Shown piece by piece: positions 26,815 through 34,420 of a DNA stretch of 64,000 nt. The notes beneath the pieces were generated by a model. It was not told the DNA's origin. It saw only the letters and a program-made list of their open reading frames with translations, and searched no databases. The stretch comes from Bacteroidales bacterium (GTDB taxonomy: Bacteria; Bacteroidota; Bacteroidia; Bacteroidales; UBA932), in NCBI GenBank assembly GCA_017427385.1, contig JAFRSW010000002.1, forward strand, positions 39,872-103,871, in the 5' to 3' direction. Position 1 is the stretch's first letter; the number at the start of each line of letters is the position of its first letter. A program made the position numbers and the translations under genes.

Positions 26815-27012
26815 GGGTGCGATGGCGGCGGGCAGGGGCGGCGTGGTGAGGTGGGGGGTGGCGCGGCGCAGCGGGGCGCGGTGGAGGTGGGGGCGGGGGC
26901 CACGGGAGGCGGAGAGATGGGGCGGAGAGGGGGCAAAGAGGGGGGCGGAGAGGGGGGCGGGTAGGGAGTGCAAGCGTGGTGGAGCAAGGGCGGAGTGGCG
27001 GAGAGGGCGGTA
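26815..27012. other. G-rich tract with canonical G-quadruplex motif
   Basis: The plus strand is almost only G, C and A with long G runs. At 26919-26961 four runs of 4 to 6 G are separated by three 6-base loops (CGGAGA, CAAAGA, CGGAGA), a textbook intramolecular G-quadruplex pattern, and a further GGG follows. Open frames on either strand here are low-complexity and not credible as genes. Confidence 0.75.
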
Positions 27013-27017
27013 AGCGG

Positions 27018-27054
27018 CAACCTGGTGCGAAACGCGGGGTTTCGCACCAGGTTG
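27018..27054. repeat. 16-bp perfect hairpin
   Basis: CAACCTGGTGCGAAAC pairs perfectly with GTTTCGCACCAGGTTG around a 5-nt loop. The arm shares GCACCAGGT with the array at 26461-26630. No T-run follows on either side, so it is not an ordinary terminator. Confidence 0.85.
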
Positions 27055-27067
27055 GAATAGCTTCAAT

Positions 27068-27152
27068 GGACCGGCTAACAAGGACCGGAAAACGTGGACC
27101 GGAAAACAAGGTCCCGGAAAACGTGAACCGGCCAACTAAGGGCCGGTAAACG
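27068..27152. repeat. Short tandem repeat, 14-15 bp period, six units
   Basis: GGACCGGCTAACAA, GGACCGGAAAACGT, GGACCGGAAAACAA and three more diverged units start at 27068, 27082, 27096, 27111, 27125 and 27140. The alternation of endings suggests a 29-bp higher-order unit. It ends just before the stop of the DUF6515 gene. Confidence 0.8.
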
Positions 27153-27161
27153 CTAGAAGGA

Positions 27162-28577
27162 TTAAGACTTCTGGATCTGTCCGAGGACCTCGAAGTAAGG
27201 AACTCCGTCAGAAACCGTCATCCTGTAGATGGTGTCGTCCACCTGGTAGTACTCCTTGCCGTCGGCGAGGGTGACCACCTCGTAGTCTTCAGGCAGAGCC
27301 TTGATGAGGGCGCCTGCAGGAGGCACGATCACCTTGTACTGGCCCTTGGGATCCGCGGTGAAGAACACACCGTCGTCGTAGTAGTAGTCCGTTCCGTTGG
27401 CAGCGAAGCTCTGCACGAGGCCGAGCTGGGTGGCCAGCTGGTAGGAAGCATACGACCTGAGGGTATTGACGTCCATCGTGGTGCTGGCAGGGGCGCCTGC
27501 GACGGCAGCCTGCTGCTGGGCGGCGATGGTGGCGTTGTTCTGTGCGATAGTTGCATTCTGGGCAGCTATGGTGGCATTGTTCTGCGCAATGATCTGGTTC
27601 TGCTCGTTGATGGTCGAGTAGTTGTTGTTCACCACGTTGTAGGTCCGATACACATTATTGTAGTATGAGAACCTCAGCACATCGAGCTCGAGCTCATAAA
27701 GGGCGCGGTCGAAGAAGATGCCGTAAGGAGGACGGCAGACGTGGTAGACGTGATCCCAGTAGCGGTAGTAGATACCATTATAGTAGTAGTAGGTACGTCC
27801 CCAGTAGCGATACCTGTTGTAGTGGGGCAGATGATGCACCCTGTATCCGTAGTAGTGGGGATGATGCCCATAGAAGTAGCCGGGACGGTCGAAAGGAATC
27901 GGGTCGCGGTGGATAGGAGCTATCCTCTTTCCATGAGGATCGAAACGAACCTCGTTGGGAGCGCCTGCGGTCTGACGATCGTAGCTGTTGGTAGGATTGA
28001 CATTGCGGTTGGTGTTGGCATTGCCCACTCCACCCACGCTGCTGCGGCTTCCGCCTCTGGCAGTGGTTGTGGTGGTGTTAGCAGGAATGGCCGAACTGCG
28101 GCTGGCAGTGCTGGAGGAGCGGGATGCGCTCGTGCCGGAACTGCTGGAGCGGCTGGCAGTGCTGGTGCCGGTGCTGCTGGAGCGGGAAGTGCTGACGCCG
28201 GAGCGCGAAGAACTCGAGCTTGTGGTAGAGCGGCTGGCGGAGATGCCGGAACGGCTGCTGGAGCTGGTGCTGCTACTGGAGCGGGTAATGCTTGCGCTGG
28301 AGCGCGAAGAGCTCGAACTGGTGCTCGAGCTTGAGCGGCTGATGGTGCCGCCCATTGCTCTGGAGCTGCTCGATGAGGAACTCATCGAACTGCGGGAAGA
28401 GCTGGAAGAAGAGGAACTCCTGGACGCGCTGGAACCGGAAGAAGAACGGCTGCTGGAGCTGCTGCTCGAAGTCGAACGGCTGCTGCCGGAGCCGCCTCTG
28501 GATTGGGCATTAACAGGAGCTATTGCGAGCGCCATAGCTGCTATGGCTGCGAGCGCTATTTTCAATGTAGTTTTCAT
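27162..28577 (-). CDS. DUF6515-type secreted protein with Ser/Arg-rich region
   Basis: I start it at ATG 28577 (MKTTLKIALAAIAAMALAIA), which gives a signal peptide. Residues about 28-165 are almost only Ser, with regularly placed Arg, Gly and Ala (SRSSS-like). After that comes NEVRFDPHGKRI and a Tyr/His-rich segment (YYYYNGIYYRYWDHVYHVC). An Asn/Ala/Gln repeat (about 320-345, NNATIAAQNATIAQ) looks coiled-coil-like. The C-terminus YKVIVPPAGALIKALPEDYE matches the DUF6515 type. An envelope location is inferred; the function is unknown. It may be transcribed alone. Confidence 0.78.
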   Translation of the reverse strand: MKTTLKIALAAIAAMALAIAPVNAQSRGGSGSSRSTSSSSSSSRSSSGSSASRSSSSSSSSRSSMSSSSSSSRAMGGTISRSSSSTSSSSSRSSASITRSSSSTSSSSRSGISASRSTTSSSSSRSGVSTSRSSSTGTSTASRSSSSGTSASRSSSTASRSSAIPANTTTTTARGGSRSSVGGVGNANTNRNVNPTNSYDRQTAGAPNEVRFDPHGKRIAPIHRDPIPFDRPGYFYGHHPHYYGYRVHHLPHYNRYRYWGRTYYYYNGIYYRYWDHVYHVCRPPYGIFFDRALYELELDVLRFSYYNNVYRTYNVVNNNYSTINEQNQIIAQNNATIAAQNATIAQNNATIAAQQQAAVAGAPASTTMDVNTLRSYASYQLATQLGLVQSFAANGTDYYYDDGVFFTADPKGQYKVIVPPAGALIKALPEDYEVVTLADGKEYYQVDDTIYRMTVSDGVPYFEVLGQIQKS

Positions 28578-28644
28578 AATGCTCAATTTTAAGTGTCCGT
28601 AAAGTTAAGTATTCAATTTGATATTTGCATAATTCGTACCACAA

Positions 28645-29940
28645 TTATTTACGGCCAAACTGCGGATCGATCCGCGAAGGCAGAATCGCGGTCACTGCGA
28701 CCGTCGCCAGGCAGCACACCATCACCAGCACGAAGAAGCCTGCATAGCCGAGCGATTCCTGCAGCATTCCGGCGAAAAATCCCGGAATCATCATGCTCAG
28801 GGCCATAAATGCCGTGCAGACGGCATAGTGCGAAGTGCGGTATTCTCCCTGCGAGAAATATATCATGTAAAGCATGTACGCCGTGAATCCGAAGCCATAG
28901 CCAAACTGGTCCAGCGCCACGCAAAAATAAATCGTAAGGATGTTCGAAGGTTGCGCCAGTGCCATGTAAAGATATACCGAGCAGGGCAGCGCGAGGGCGA
29001 GAGCCATCGGCCAGAGGGCCTTCCTTAGGCCCACCCGGGCGCTCCAGATTCCTCCCAGTATGCCACCGATGGTCAGCGCGATCACGCCCACGGTGCCGTA
29101 CACCAGGCCGGATTGTGCGGTGGTAAGCCCCAGGCCGCCAGCATCGGTGGCGTCCAGCATGAAGGGCGTCAGCATCTTCACGGAAAGGGCCTCCGGGAGC
29201 CTGTAGAGCAGCATGAACACTATCGCCAGCCACACCCCGGGTTTGAGGAAGAAGGTGGCGAAGGCGGAGAGGAAGGAACGGGGGGATTCCTTCGCTTCGC
29301 CGGATTCCTTCGCTTCGCTCGGAATGACATTTCTCTCCTGAGGCAGCACGAACTGATGCCACACCGTCACGGCCAGGAAGATGGCGGAACTCAGCAGCAG
29401 CGTCACCGTCCAGGCCTTGGGAATGTCGGCGTAGCGGGTCTCCAGCAGGCCGGCCACTACCACTATCACCCCCTGTCCGAAGACGGACGCGATGCGGTAG
29501 AAGGTGCTGCGTATGCCCACGAAGAGGCTCTGCTGGTGCTCATCCAGCGCCAGCATGTAGTATCCGTCCGCCGCGATGTCGTGCGTGGCGGACAGCATGG
29601 CGCAGATGTAGAAGATGATGAGGCAGAGAGTGAAGGCGCCCACCGGTTCGCCTGTGCGGGACGGCAGGCTCAGCGCCAGGCCGGCGAAGCAGGTTGTCAT
29701 CAGCAATTGCATCACCAGGATCCACCAGCGTTTGGTGCGCACTACGTCCACCAGGGGGCTCCAGAGGGGTTTTATCACCCACGGGAGATAAAGGAGGCTG
29801 GTGTACATGGCCAGGTCGGCGTTACCCATGCCCATCCTCTTGAACATGGTAACGGACACCACATTCACTATAAAATATGGTATGCCTTCCGCGAAGTACA
29901 GGGTCGGCACCCAGAGCCATGGAGTCCTGCCTTTACTCAT
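28645..29940 (-). CDS. AmpG-like MFS permease
   Basis: A 431-residue transporter with about 12 transmembrane segments, starting PWLWVPTLYFAEGIPYFIV, close to AmpG/PAT permeases that import muropeptides or anhydro-MurNAc sugars. SPLVDVVRTKRWWILVMQ is an MFS motif A-like cytoplasmic loop. It overlaps the DUF4922-SpoIID gene by 8 bp, which suggests coupled translation and a role in cell-wall recycling. The central cytoplasmic loop (about 200-215) contains an in-frame copy of the dispersed repeat, read as NVIPSEAKESGEAKES, between the two six-helix halves. Confidence 0.88.
   Translation of the reverse strand: MSKGRTPWLWVPTLYFAEGIPYFIVNVVSVTMFKRMGMGNADLAMYTSLLYLPWVIKPLWSPLVDVVRTKRWWILVMQLLMTTCFAGLALSLPSRTGEPVGAFTLCLIIFYICAMLSATHDIAADGYYMLALDEHQQSLFVGIRSTFYRIASVFGQGVIVVVAGLLETRYADIPKAWTVTLLLSSAIFLAVTVWHQFVLPQERNVIPSEAKESGEAKESPRSFLSAFATFFLKPGVWLAIVFMLLYRLPEALSVKMLTPFMLDATDAGGLGLTTAQSGLVYGTVGVIALTIGGILGGIWSARVGLRKALWPMALALALPCSVYLYMALAQPSNILTIYFCVALDQFGYGFGFTAYMLYMIYFSQGEYRTSHYAVCTAFMALSMMIPGFFAGMLQESLGYAGFFVLVMVCCLATVAVTAILPSRIDPQFGRK
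29284..29329 (-). repeat. Dispersed repeat inside AmpG-like gene (copy 4)
   Basis: A doubled unit with the same core as the copies at 2884, 5811, 7484 and 41415. It encodes part of the predicted central cytoplasmic loop, where an insertion is likely tolerated. Confidence 0.85.
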
Positions 29941-31987
29941 CCTTCATGGGGGTTATGTCGGTTCCGGGATAATAGTGGGAGAGGATCTGCGCGCAGTCGT
30001 ATCCCTTCGATGCCATCACGGCCGCACCTATCTGGCACAGGCCTACACCGTGGCCCCATCCGCGCCCGTGGAGTATGCATTCGCCGTCCTTCCATTCGAT
30101 CTCGAAGGCGGAACTCTTTAGGCAGCTGGCACTTAGGGCCTTGCGGATGGCAAGTTCCTTGCCGATGACCCTGCGGCCCTTTTCATCCTCTATCTCCAGC
30201 TCATAGATCCTGCCGGACGGGCCGCGCTTGAGGGGCTTGAGGTACTTGATGCCGGCAGGGCGCTCGGTCCAGCGGAAGAAGTCGCGGGTTTTCAGGTCGT
30301 AATCGTTCAGCACTTTGCGGAGGATATCCTCGTCGTCGGTGTCGCAGAAGGGCCTCTCGCCGGGGGCGGGGGCATCCTCCACGGCCTGCAGGTAGGGATA
30401 ATCCTTATCTTCCCAGCAGGTGCTGAAGAGTTCGGTGGTGCCGCCGCAGCACTTGGAGTAGCGGGCGTCGCAAAGCTCGCCCTGATATGTTAGGACGCTG
30501 CCCCAGGTGCGGTCCACCGCGTCCCGGACGTTCTGCCCTATGGCACCGTCCAGGCCCTGGTAGCGCTGGCAGTGGTCATCCGCACACACGTCGAAACGCT
30601 CGTGGCTGCGGAGGTTGCTCATCACCCAGGAACGGGAGATGATGGCGTGGGCCTTCAGGAATTCCAGCGGGGCGTCCGCATGCATCTCCGAAGAGATTAC
30701 GCTGAGCAGGTAGTCCTCCAGCCCTATTCGGTTGATGGCGCGTATCGTGTTGCCTTCCACTATGAATTTGAGGCGGCCGGCGAAGCGGCGGGTGATCTTC
30801 TGCTCCCAGTGGAATCCAATGCCTATGGGCATGTCGTGGAGGATGAAACTGGGCTCGCTGAACAGCGTGGAACGGGTGCGGGCGTCAAATGTCAGCTCGT
30901 CGTAGAGGCTGCCGTTGTAGTTTATCTTGCCGTCGCACCAGCAGACACGCTGGGGGCCGGCACCATCGGAGATTATCTCGAATGTGATTTCGGGCGCGGC
31001 CATGATCCCAACGTCTATCTTGGGCTGGGTGCGGGTGAGGCGCCAGACCACCAGGGCGTCATCCTCCTCGCTCACGGAAACCTCCTCCACCATCCTGCAG
31101 AGCTGCTCGCGGGTGATTTTCTGGAAGTCTTCGGGACGGGGCACGATGAAGAATCCGGCCATGTCGGCGGCCCCGGGGCTCATGGTCAGGTGGTCCTGAC
31201 CCTCGGCGAAGTAATGGTGCGAGCGAAGGTTGGAGCGCAGCACCACGGCCGTACGGAACTCGCCGTTCTTGTACCAGGAATAGAGGTTGAAGCGGGGCTC
31301 GCTCTCCCCTTCCCTGCGCGGAGAGCACTCCAGCAGGCGGTAGAAGAGCTTGGCCATGGATTTCTGGGTAGTCGCCTTGAGGATGTAAACCCCACGGGTA
31401 AAGCCATCGAACTTGTAGAGAGTGGCATCCTGCACGCGCTCCAGCTCGCCGGTGGCGCTGTCCAGCGCCTTGTCGGCCGCCAGCTCCAGCGGGAGTATCT
31501 CCCTCGGGCAGGCCTGGAAATGCAGATGATCCGGGGCGGACGCGCCGCTCATTGGGCCGTTGTAGAACACGGTGAAGTCCTGATGCATCTTCGTGAAGAG
31601 CAGCATGTCCGGGAAATGGTGCCAGATGGTCTGGGGAAGATGCTGGTCGCGCACCACCACGAGGTGGTTCCGGAAGATAGGATAGGGGTTCACCTGCACG
31701 TTGTAGCTGCGGTGCTTCTTGCCCTCGTACTTCACGTGGAACTGCTCTTTGGGGCGGTTTTTAGGGCAGAGGAAACATGGCCTCGCGGCGATGGACTTTT
31801 CGTCCACCTCAGCGGTGGAGGAGATGATGCGGCAGGGGTTCATCTGCAGGGTCACCTTCAGCCCTCCTACGTCCATATAACGATATTCCGCGTCCTTCAG
31901 GGAGCGGAAGTTCGCTGCGGCCAACGGCCACACCGAAAGCTGGTCCTTTACGAATTTCTGGATATCCGCCATGTCATAATAAGGCAA
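29933..31987 (-). CDS. DUF4922 / SpoIID-LytB fusion protein
   Basis: A 684-residue fusion. The N-terminal half (about 1-320) is DUF4922-like, related to GalT/HIT nucleotidyltransferases: zinc-ligand-like CFLCPKNRP and the HIT-type motif APDHLHFQACP. The C-terminal half (about 410-684) is a SpoIID/LytB amidase-activator domain: GLEDYLLSVISSEMHADAP, ARYSKCCGGTTELF and the closing GRGWGHGVGLCQIGAAVMA. SpoIID proteins cut or remodel denuded glycan strands. No signal peptide is visible, which is odd for a cell-wall enzyme and suggests action on imported muropeptides in the cytosol. It sits between a Nudix gene and an AmpG-like permease, with overlaps of 14 and 8 bp. Confidence 0.88.
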   Translation of the reverse strand: MPYYDMADIQKFVKDQLSVWPLAAANFRSLKDAEYRYMDVGGLKVTLQMNPCRIISSTAEVDEKSIAARPCFLCPKNRPKEQFHVKYEGKKHRSYNVQVNPYPIFRNHLVVVRDQHLPQTIWHHFPDMLLFTKMHQDFTVFYNGPMSGASAPDHLHFQACPREILPLELAADKALDSATGELERVQDATLYKFDGFTRGVYILKATTQKSMAKLFYRLLECSPRREGESEPRFNLYSWYKNGEFRTAVVLRSNLRSHHYFAEGQDHLTMSPGAADMAGFFIVPRPEDFQKITREQLCRMVEEVSVSEEDDALVVWRLTRTQPKIDVGIMAAPEITFEIISDGAGPQRVCWCDGKINYNGSLYDELTFDARTRSTLFSEPSFILHDMPIGIGFHWEQKITRRFAGRLKFIVEGNTIRAINRIGLEDYLLSVISSEMHADAPLEFLKAHAIISRSWVMSNLRSHERFDVCADDHCQRYQGLDGAIGQNVRDAVDRTWGSVLTYQGELCDARYSKCCGGTTELFSTCWEDKDYPYLQAVEDAPAPGERPFCDTDDEDILRKVLNDYDLKTRDFFRWTERPAGIKYLKPLKRGPSGRIYELEIEDEKGRRVIGKELAIRKALSASCLKSSAFEIEWKDGECILHGRGWGHGVGLCQIGAAVMASKGYDCAQILSHYYPGTDITPMKDE

Positions 31988-32543
31988 AGAGCCTGTCCTG
32001 GATCCTGGTGAATTCCTGCTCGAACTGCGGCGTCAGCACGCCCTTGCCCATGGCATCCATTACCTCGCGCCTTGTCCACCAGCGGCCTTCATCAACTTCG
32101 TCGTTGTCGGGATTGATTTCCCTGTCGGTGACGGTTGCGAAAACGTTCACAAGTTCCGATTCGTTGGGGCTGTTCCAGACGTAGCTCTCGATAAAGGCCG
32201 GGTTGAAATCCACGAATGCCAGTTCTTCGCCGGCTTCGCGGATGAGGGATTCGATGAGGCTTTCGCCATAGGTCACATGCCCCCCGACCGCGGTGTCCCA
32301 ACGGCCGGGATAGAGGTCCTTCGTGGCCGAGCGTTTCTGGAGGTAGATGTTGTCGTAGGGGTCTATTATATGCAGGTGCACCACGGGGTGCAGGAGTTCG
32401 GGATGGGTGTGGCAGGCCTTGCGGGTGCTGCGGCCAATCACCAGGCCGCTCGGTTCCACTATAGGGAGGATTTCGGTGTTTCCCCGTGCGGATTTCACGG
32501 CAAGCAGCGGGGCCGGTTCAAGTGGATAGAGAAGGTCGGACAT
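31974..32543 (-). CDS. Nudix hydrolase
   Basis: A 189-residue protein with a Nudix box GGHVTYGESLIESLIREAGE-ELAF; the usual Gly near its end is Ala here. The N-terminal region (YDNIYLQKRSATKDLYPGRWD) resembles Idi/NudI-like isoprenoid or nucleotide-processing Nudix proteins, but the substrate cannot be read from the sequence. It overlaps the downstream DUF4922-SpoIID gene by 14 bp. Confidence 0.87.
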   Translation of the reverse strand: MSDLLYPLEPAPLLAVKSARGNTEILPIVEPSGLVIGRSTRKACHTHPELLHPVVHLHIIDPYDNIYLQKRSATKDLYPGRWDTAVGGHVTYGESLIESLIREAGEELAFVDFNPAFIESYVWNSPNESELVNVFATVTDREINPDNDEVDEGRWWTRREVMDAMGKGVLTPQFEQEFTRIQDRLFALL

Positions 32544-32547
32544 CGGG

Positions 32548-33426
32548 CTACTGGTAATTGATTATCCGGAGTTCCTCTGGAGTGTAGAGTATGGAATCGA
32601 TGAAGTCCGGCGCGGCCTGTGCCAGGATGACGAACGTCGCCAGCGCCACCGCCGCCAGCGCCACCAGTATCAAGATGATGATCAGGGTGGTTTTGAGCCA
32701 GCCGGGCATCCGGCGCCCGGAAGGCGCTGCCTCTGAAACTGTCTCGCTGCGCTCGACCCCACCGTTCGCTTCGCTCACGGTCCCCCCTCTTACAGTGCCG
32801 AGGGTGGCATGAGTTTCAGAGGCAGTGCCTTCCGAGGCGGCGGGTTCAGCAAGTTCCAGGAGGGGAGATTCTTCCGGCGCGGGCGCGGGTTCCTCCGCAG
32901 GAAGCGGCGCTTCGGCGGGAATGGCCGCAGCCACTTCGGCCACCGGCGCCTCCACGAGCGTCACCAGTTCTTCCACCTTTTCCTGAACCTCCTCCTTCGT
33001 CTCCACGTGGTTCTTCAGGCTGACCGGAGGGAGGCCGAAACCATCCGGGAAGATATCCAGATCCTCGTCGGTGATGAAGAAGAAATTGTTCTGACGGGTG
33101 GAGCGCAGGCGGCCCAGGCCCGGGAAAACGACCATCTTCTTCTCCAGAAGCTCCTTCTTTGTCTCCTCCAGGAAATGCTGGATTATGGCCTTGGCCTGGT
33201 CGTAATCTATGCCGTTGCTCTGGCTGTAGAGAGTCACCAGGGAATCGTCTTCGGAACGGCTCGGAATGAACGTCACGCGCCTGTAAGGGGGATTTATGGT
33301 ATATCCCTTGTCCGAAAAACTGGCAGGCACCATCTCGGCCAGGAAGGCGCCGAGCCCCGGAAGGCCCACCTCCTCGTGGTCGAGCAGCAGCTCGCCTATC
33401 ATCTTCGAGAGTAAAGAAATATCCAT
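32548..33426 (-). CDS. HU-CCDC81-type bacterial protein with TM anchor
   Basis: A 292-residue protein. The N-terminal 140 residues carry two HU-CCDC81-like domains (LLLDHEEVGLPGLGAFLAEM and KMVVFPGLGRLRSTRQ), which in Bacteroidota usually come before a membrane helix and a SPOR domain. Here an acidic Ala/Glu/Pro linker and one transmembrane helix (about 250-272, TTLIIILILVALAAVALA) follow, but the SPOR domain is absent. The linker holds a small inverted-repeat element (32723-32829). It is the first gene of the operon leading to the AmpG-like permease, with TATATTTG on the minus strand at 33442-33449. Confidence 0.8.
   Translation of the reverse strand: MDISLLSKMIGELLLDHEEVGLPGLGAFLAEMVPASFSDKGYTINPPYRRVTFIPSRSEDDSLVTLYSQSNGIDYDQAKAIIQHFLEETKKELLEKKMVVFPGLGRLRSTRQNNFFFITDEDLDIFPDGFGLPPVSLKNHVETKEEVQEKVEELVTLVEAPVAEVAAAIPAEAPLPAEEPAPAPEESPLLELAEPAASEGTASETHATLGTVRGGTVSEANGGVERSETVSEAAPSGRRMPGWLKTTLIIILILVALAAVALATFVILAQAAPDFIDSILYTPEELRIINYQ
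32723..32829. mobile_element. MITE-like element inserted in frame
   Basis: About 107 bp bounded by 18-bp inverted ends (32723-32740 and 32812-32829) with one mismatch. The interior encodes THATLGTVRGGTVSEANG followed by GVERSETVSE in the linker of the HU-type protein and contains a further ACCGT/ACGGT inverted pair. No transposase is present, and target duplication is not evident. Confidence 0.65.
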
Positions 33427-33486
33427 AATACTAGTGGATTACAAATATAGTCAAAAAATCCCTGCGAAAAAAGTTCAAAAAAATTT

Positions 33487-33516
33487 TTGCACTCTAAACT
33501 TTTTGTACTACCTTTG
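33487..33516 (+). promoter_or_regulatory. Promoter of tRNA-Asn
   Basis: TTG at 33487-33489, 19 bp spacing and TACCTTTG at 33509-33516 exactly fit the Bacteroides consensus, 13 bp before the tRNA. Confidence 0.85.
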
Positions 33517-33528
33517 CAGTCCACAAAT

Positions 33529-33602
33529 TCCTCCTTAGCTCAGTTGGTTAGAGCACCTGACTGTTAATCAGGGGGTCCTGGGTTCAAGTCCCCGAGGGGG
33601 AG
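33529..33602 (+). tRNA. tRNA-Asn (anticodon GTT)
   Basis: Acceptor TCCTCCT pairs with AGGGGGA (two G-T pairs allowed). Anticodon stem CCTGA/TCAGG encloses loop CTGTTAA with anticodon GTT. T loop is TTCAAGT; the T stem has one mismatch. Discriminator G; CCA is not encoded. Confidence 0.93.
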
Positions 33603-33605
33603 CAG

Positions 33606-33635
33606 AAAGGCCGAGACGCAAGTCCCGGCCTTTTG
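33606..33635 (+). terminator. Terminator of tRNA-Asn
   Basis: AAAGGCCG and CGGCCTTT form an 8-bp stem followed by TT, 3 bp after the tRNA. Confidence 0.75.
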
Positions 33636-33648
33636 TGTCCACTAAGGT

Positions 33649-33678
33649 TTGCATAAAAGAAAAAAATAATTACCTTTG
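33649..33678 (+). promoter_or_regulatory. Promoter of small RNA unit
   Basis: TTG at 33649-33651 and TACCTTTG at 33671-33678 with exactly 19 bp between them. Confidence 0.8.
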
Positions 33679-33682
33679 CATT

Positions 33683-33751
33683 GTCATGTAGATGACATTA
33701 TTATTGGGCAACAGAACAGACATCTATCCTCTAAATGGATGTCTGTTTTAT
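33683..33751 (+). ncRNA. Candidate ~70-nt small RNA
   Basis: Downstream of an ideal promoter, the predicted RNA opens with a hairpin TGTCAT-gtag-ATGACA (33682-33697). An 18-nt unpaired region follows (containing ATTGGGCAACAG), then a 10-bp perfect terminator stem AACAGACATC/GATGTCTGTT (33716-33747) with a T-run. No reading frame of useful length lies inside. It is not a class I can name; the promoter-hairpin-terminator unit is the evidence. Confidence 0.65.
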
Positions 33752-33765
33752 TTACTCAGAACCGT

Positions 33766-34034
33766 AACCGAGGGGGAGGTACTGAAACAAGGGGTGCGTT
33801 GTTCTTACAAGTCCAATAATAATCTGCATGAATAAAAGGAGAACATACAACAAACTTGTTCAAATCTCCATTGGGGTGGAGGTTGAACGGATTGTCAAAG
33901 TGAAGGCGCACACGCGAATTTGCAATGGCAAAAACGTCAAGGTTCGAAGCCACTACCGAAAGTATTAGAGGTGCTTGATGTAGATTGTGCATAAACCTTG
34001 TGCCGAATGGCACTCTACTCTATCCCCCTCGGTT
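33766..34034. other. Segment bounded by 12-bp perfect inverted repeats
   Basis: AACCGAGGGGGA at 33766-33777 faces TCCCCCTCGGTT at 34023-34034. The left end also contains an 11-bp copy of the 3' end of tRNA-Asn (33592-33602). An 85-codon minus-strand frame fills much of the interval (34013-33756) but has no recognisable domain or start signal, so I do not call it a gene. It may be a remnant of an integrated element. Confidence 0.4.
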
Positions 34035-34185
34035 TTTATTGCTTTAATAAAGGCAACAGCCATTCTCGGTTGCCTTGGATATACTCTGCCACCCGGCGGA
34101 AATCCCGCCACAGGTTCAACAATTCGACTTCGGCGGGAGCCAAAGCGGACAAATCGTCGGAAACGAAGGTTTGTCCGTTTTCTTA
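34000..34185 (+). ncRNA. Hairpin-rich segment ending in terminator-like structure
   Basis: Successive hairpins GTGCC-gaat-GGCAC, AAGGCAAC/GTTGCCTT (34050-34076), a short GGCGG/CCGCC stem near 34090 and finally CGGACAAA/TTTGTCCG (34146-34177) followed by TTTTCTTATT. This could be a structured RNA or a decayed gene. No promoter is clear. Confidence 0.3.
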
Positions 34186-34237
34186 TTGTCACAGTATTTC
34201 AAGAATCAATTCAAACGCTGGATGGTTATCGCCCGGC

Positions 34238-34376
34238 ACCTGTCGAGAAAAAACGCATTTTCTATACAGGTACCCCCTTTTTACCCCCTACCTGTCAAGA
34301 AAAATGGCCAAAAGCTCTACAGGTCAGCCATTTTTCGGCCTACCTGTAAAGAAAATGGCAAAAAAACTCTACAGGT
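34238..34376. repeat. Three tandem hairpins, exact 52-bp period
   Basis: Palindromic units at 34238-34271, 34290-34324 and 34342-34376 begin ACCTGTCGAG, ACCTGTCAAG and ACCTGTAAAG and all end ACAGGT. Read in reverse, units and spacers correspond one to one with the array at 16997-17135. Confidence 0.92.
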
Positions 34377-34420
34377 CTTCTGCATACAACGAAAATGAAG
34401 ATGAATGGACTTTCTTTTCG

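Noticed and set aside
26675-27135. Pro-rich minus-strand frames
   Set aside because: They are translations of the G/C tract and repeats, with no start context and no domain.
33683-33751. Assigning this small RNA to the duplicated RNA family
   Set aside because: It shares the promoter type and general layout with 41497-41595 but no body sequence.
33756-34013. 85-codon minus-strand frame next to tRNA-Asn
   Set aside because: It has no recognised domain, no clear start and overlaps an inverted-repeat segment; kept only as part of a structured region.
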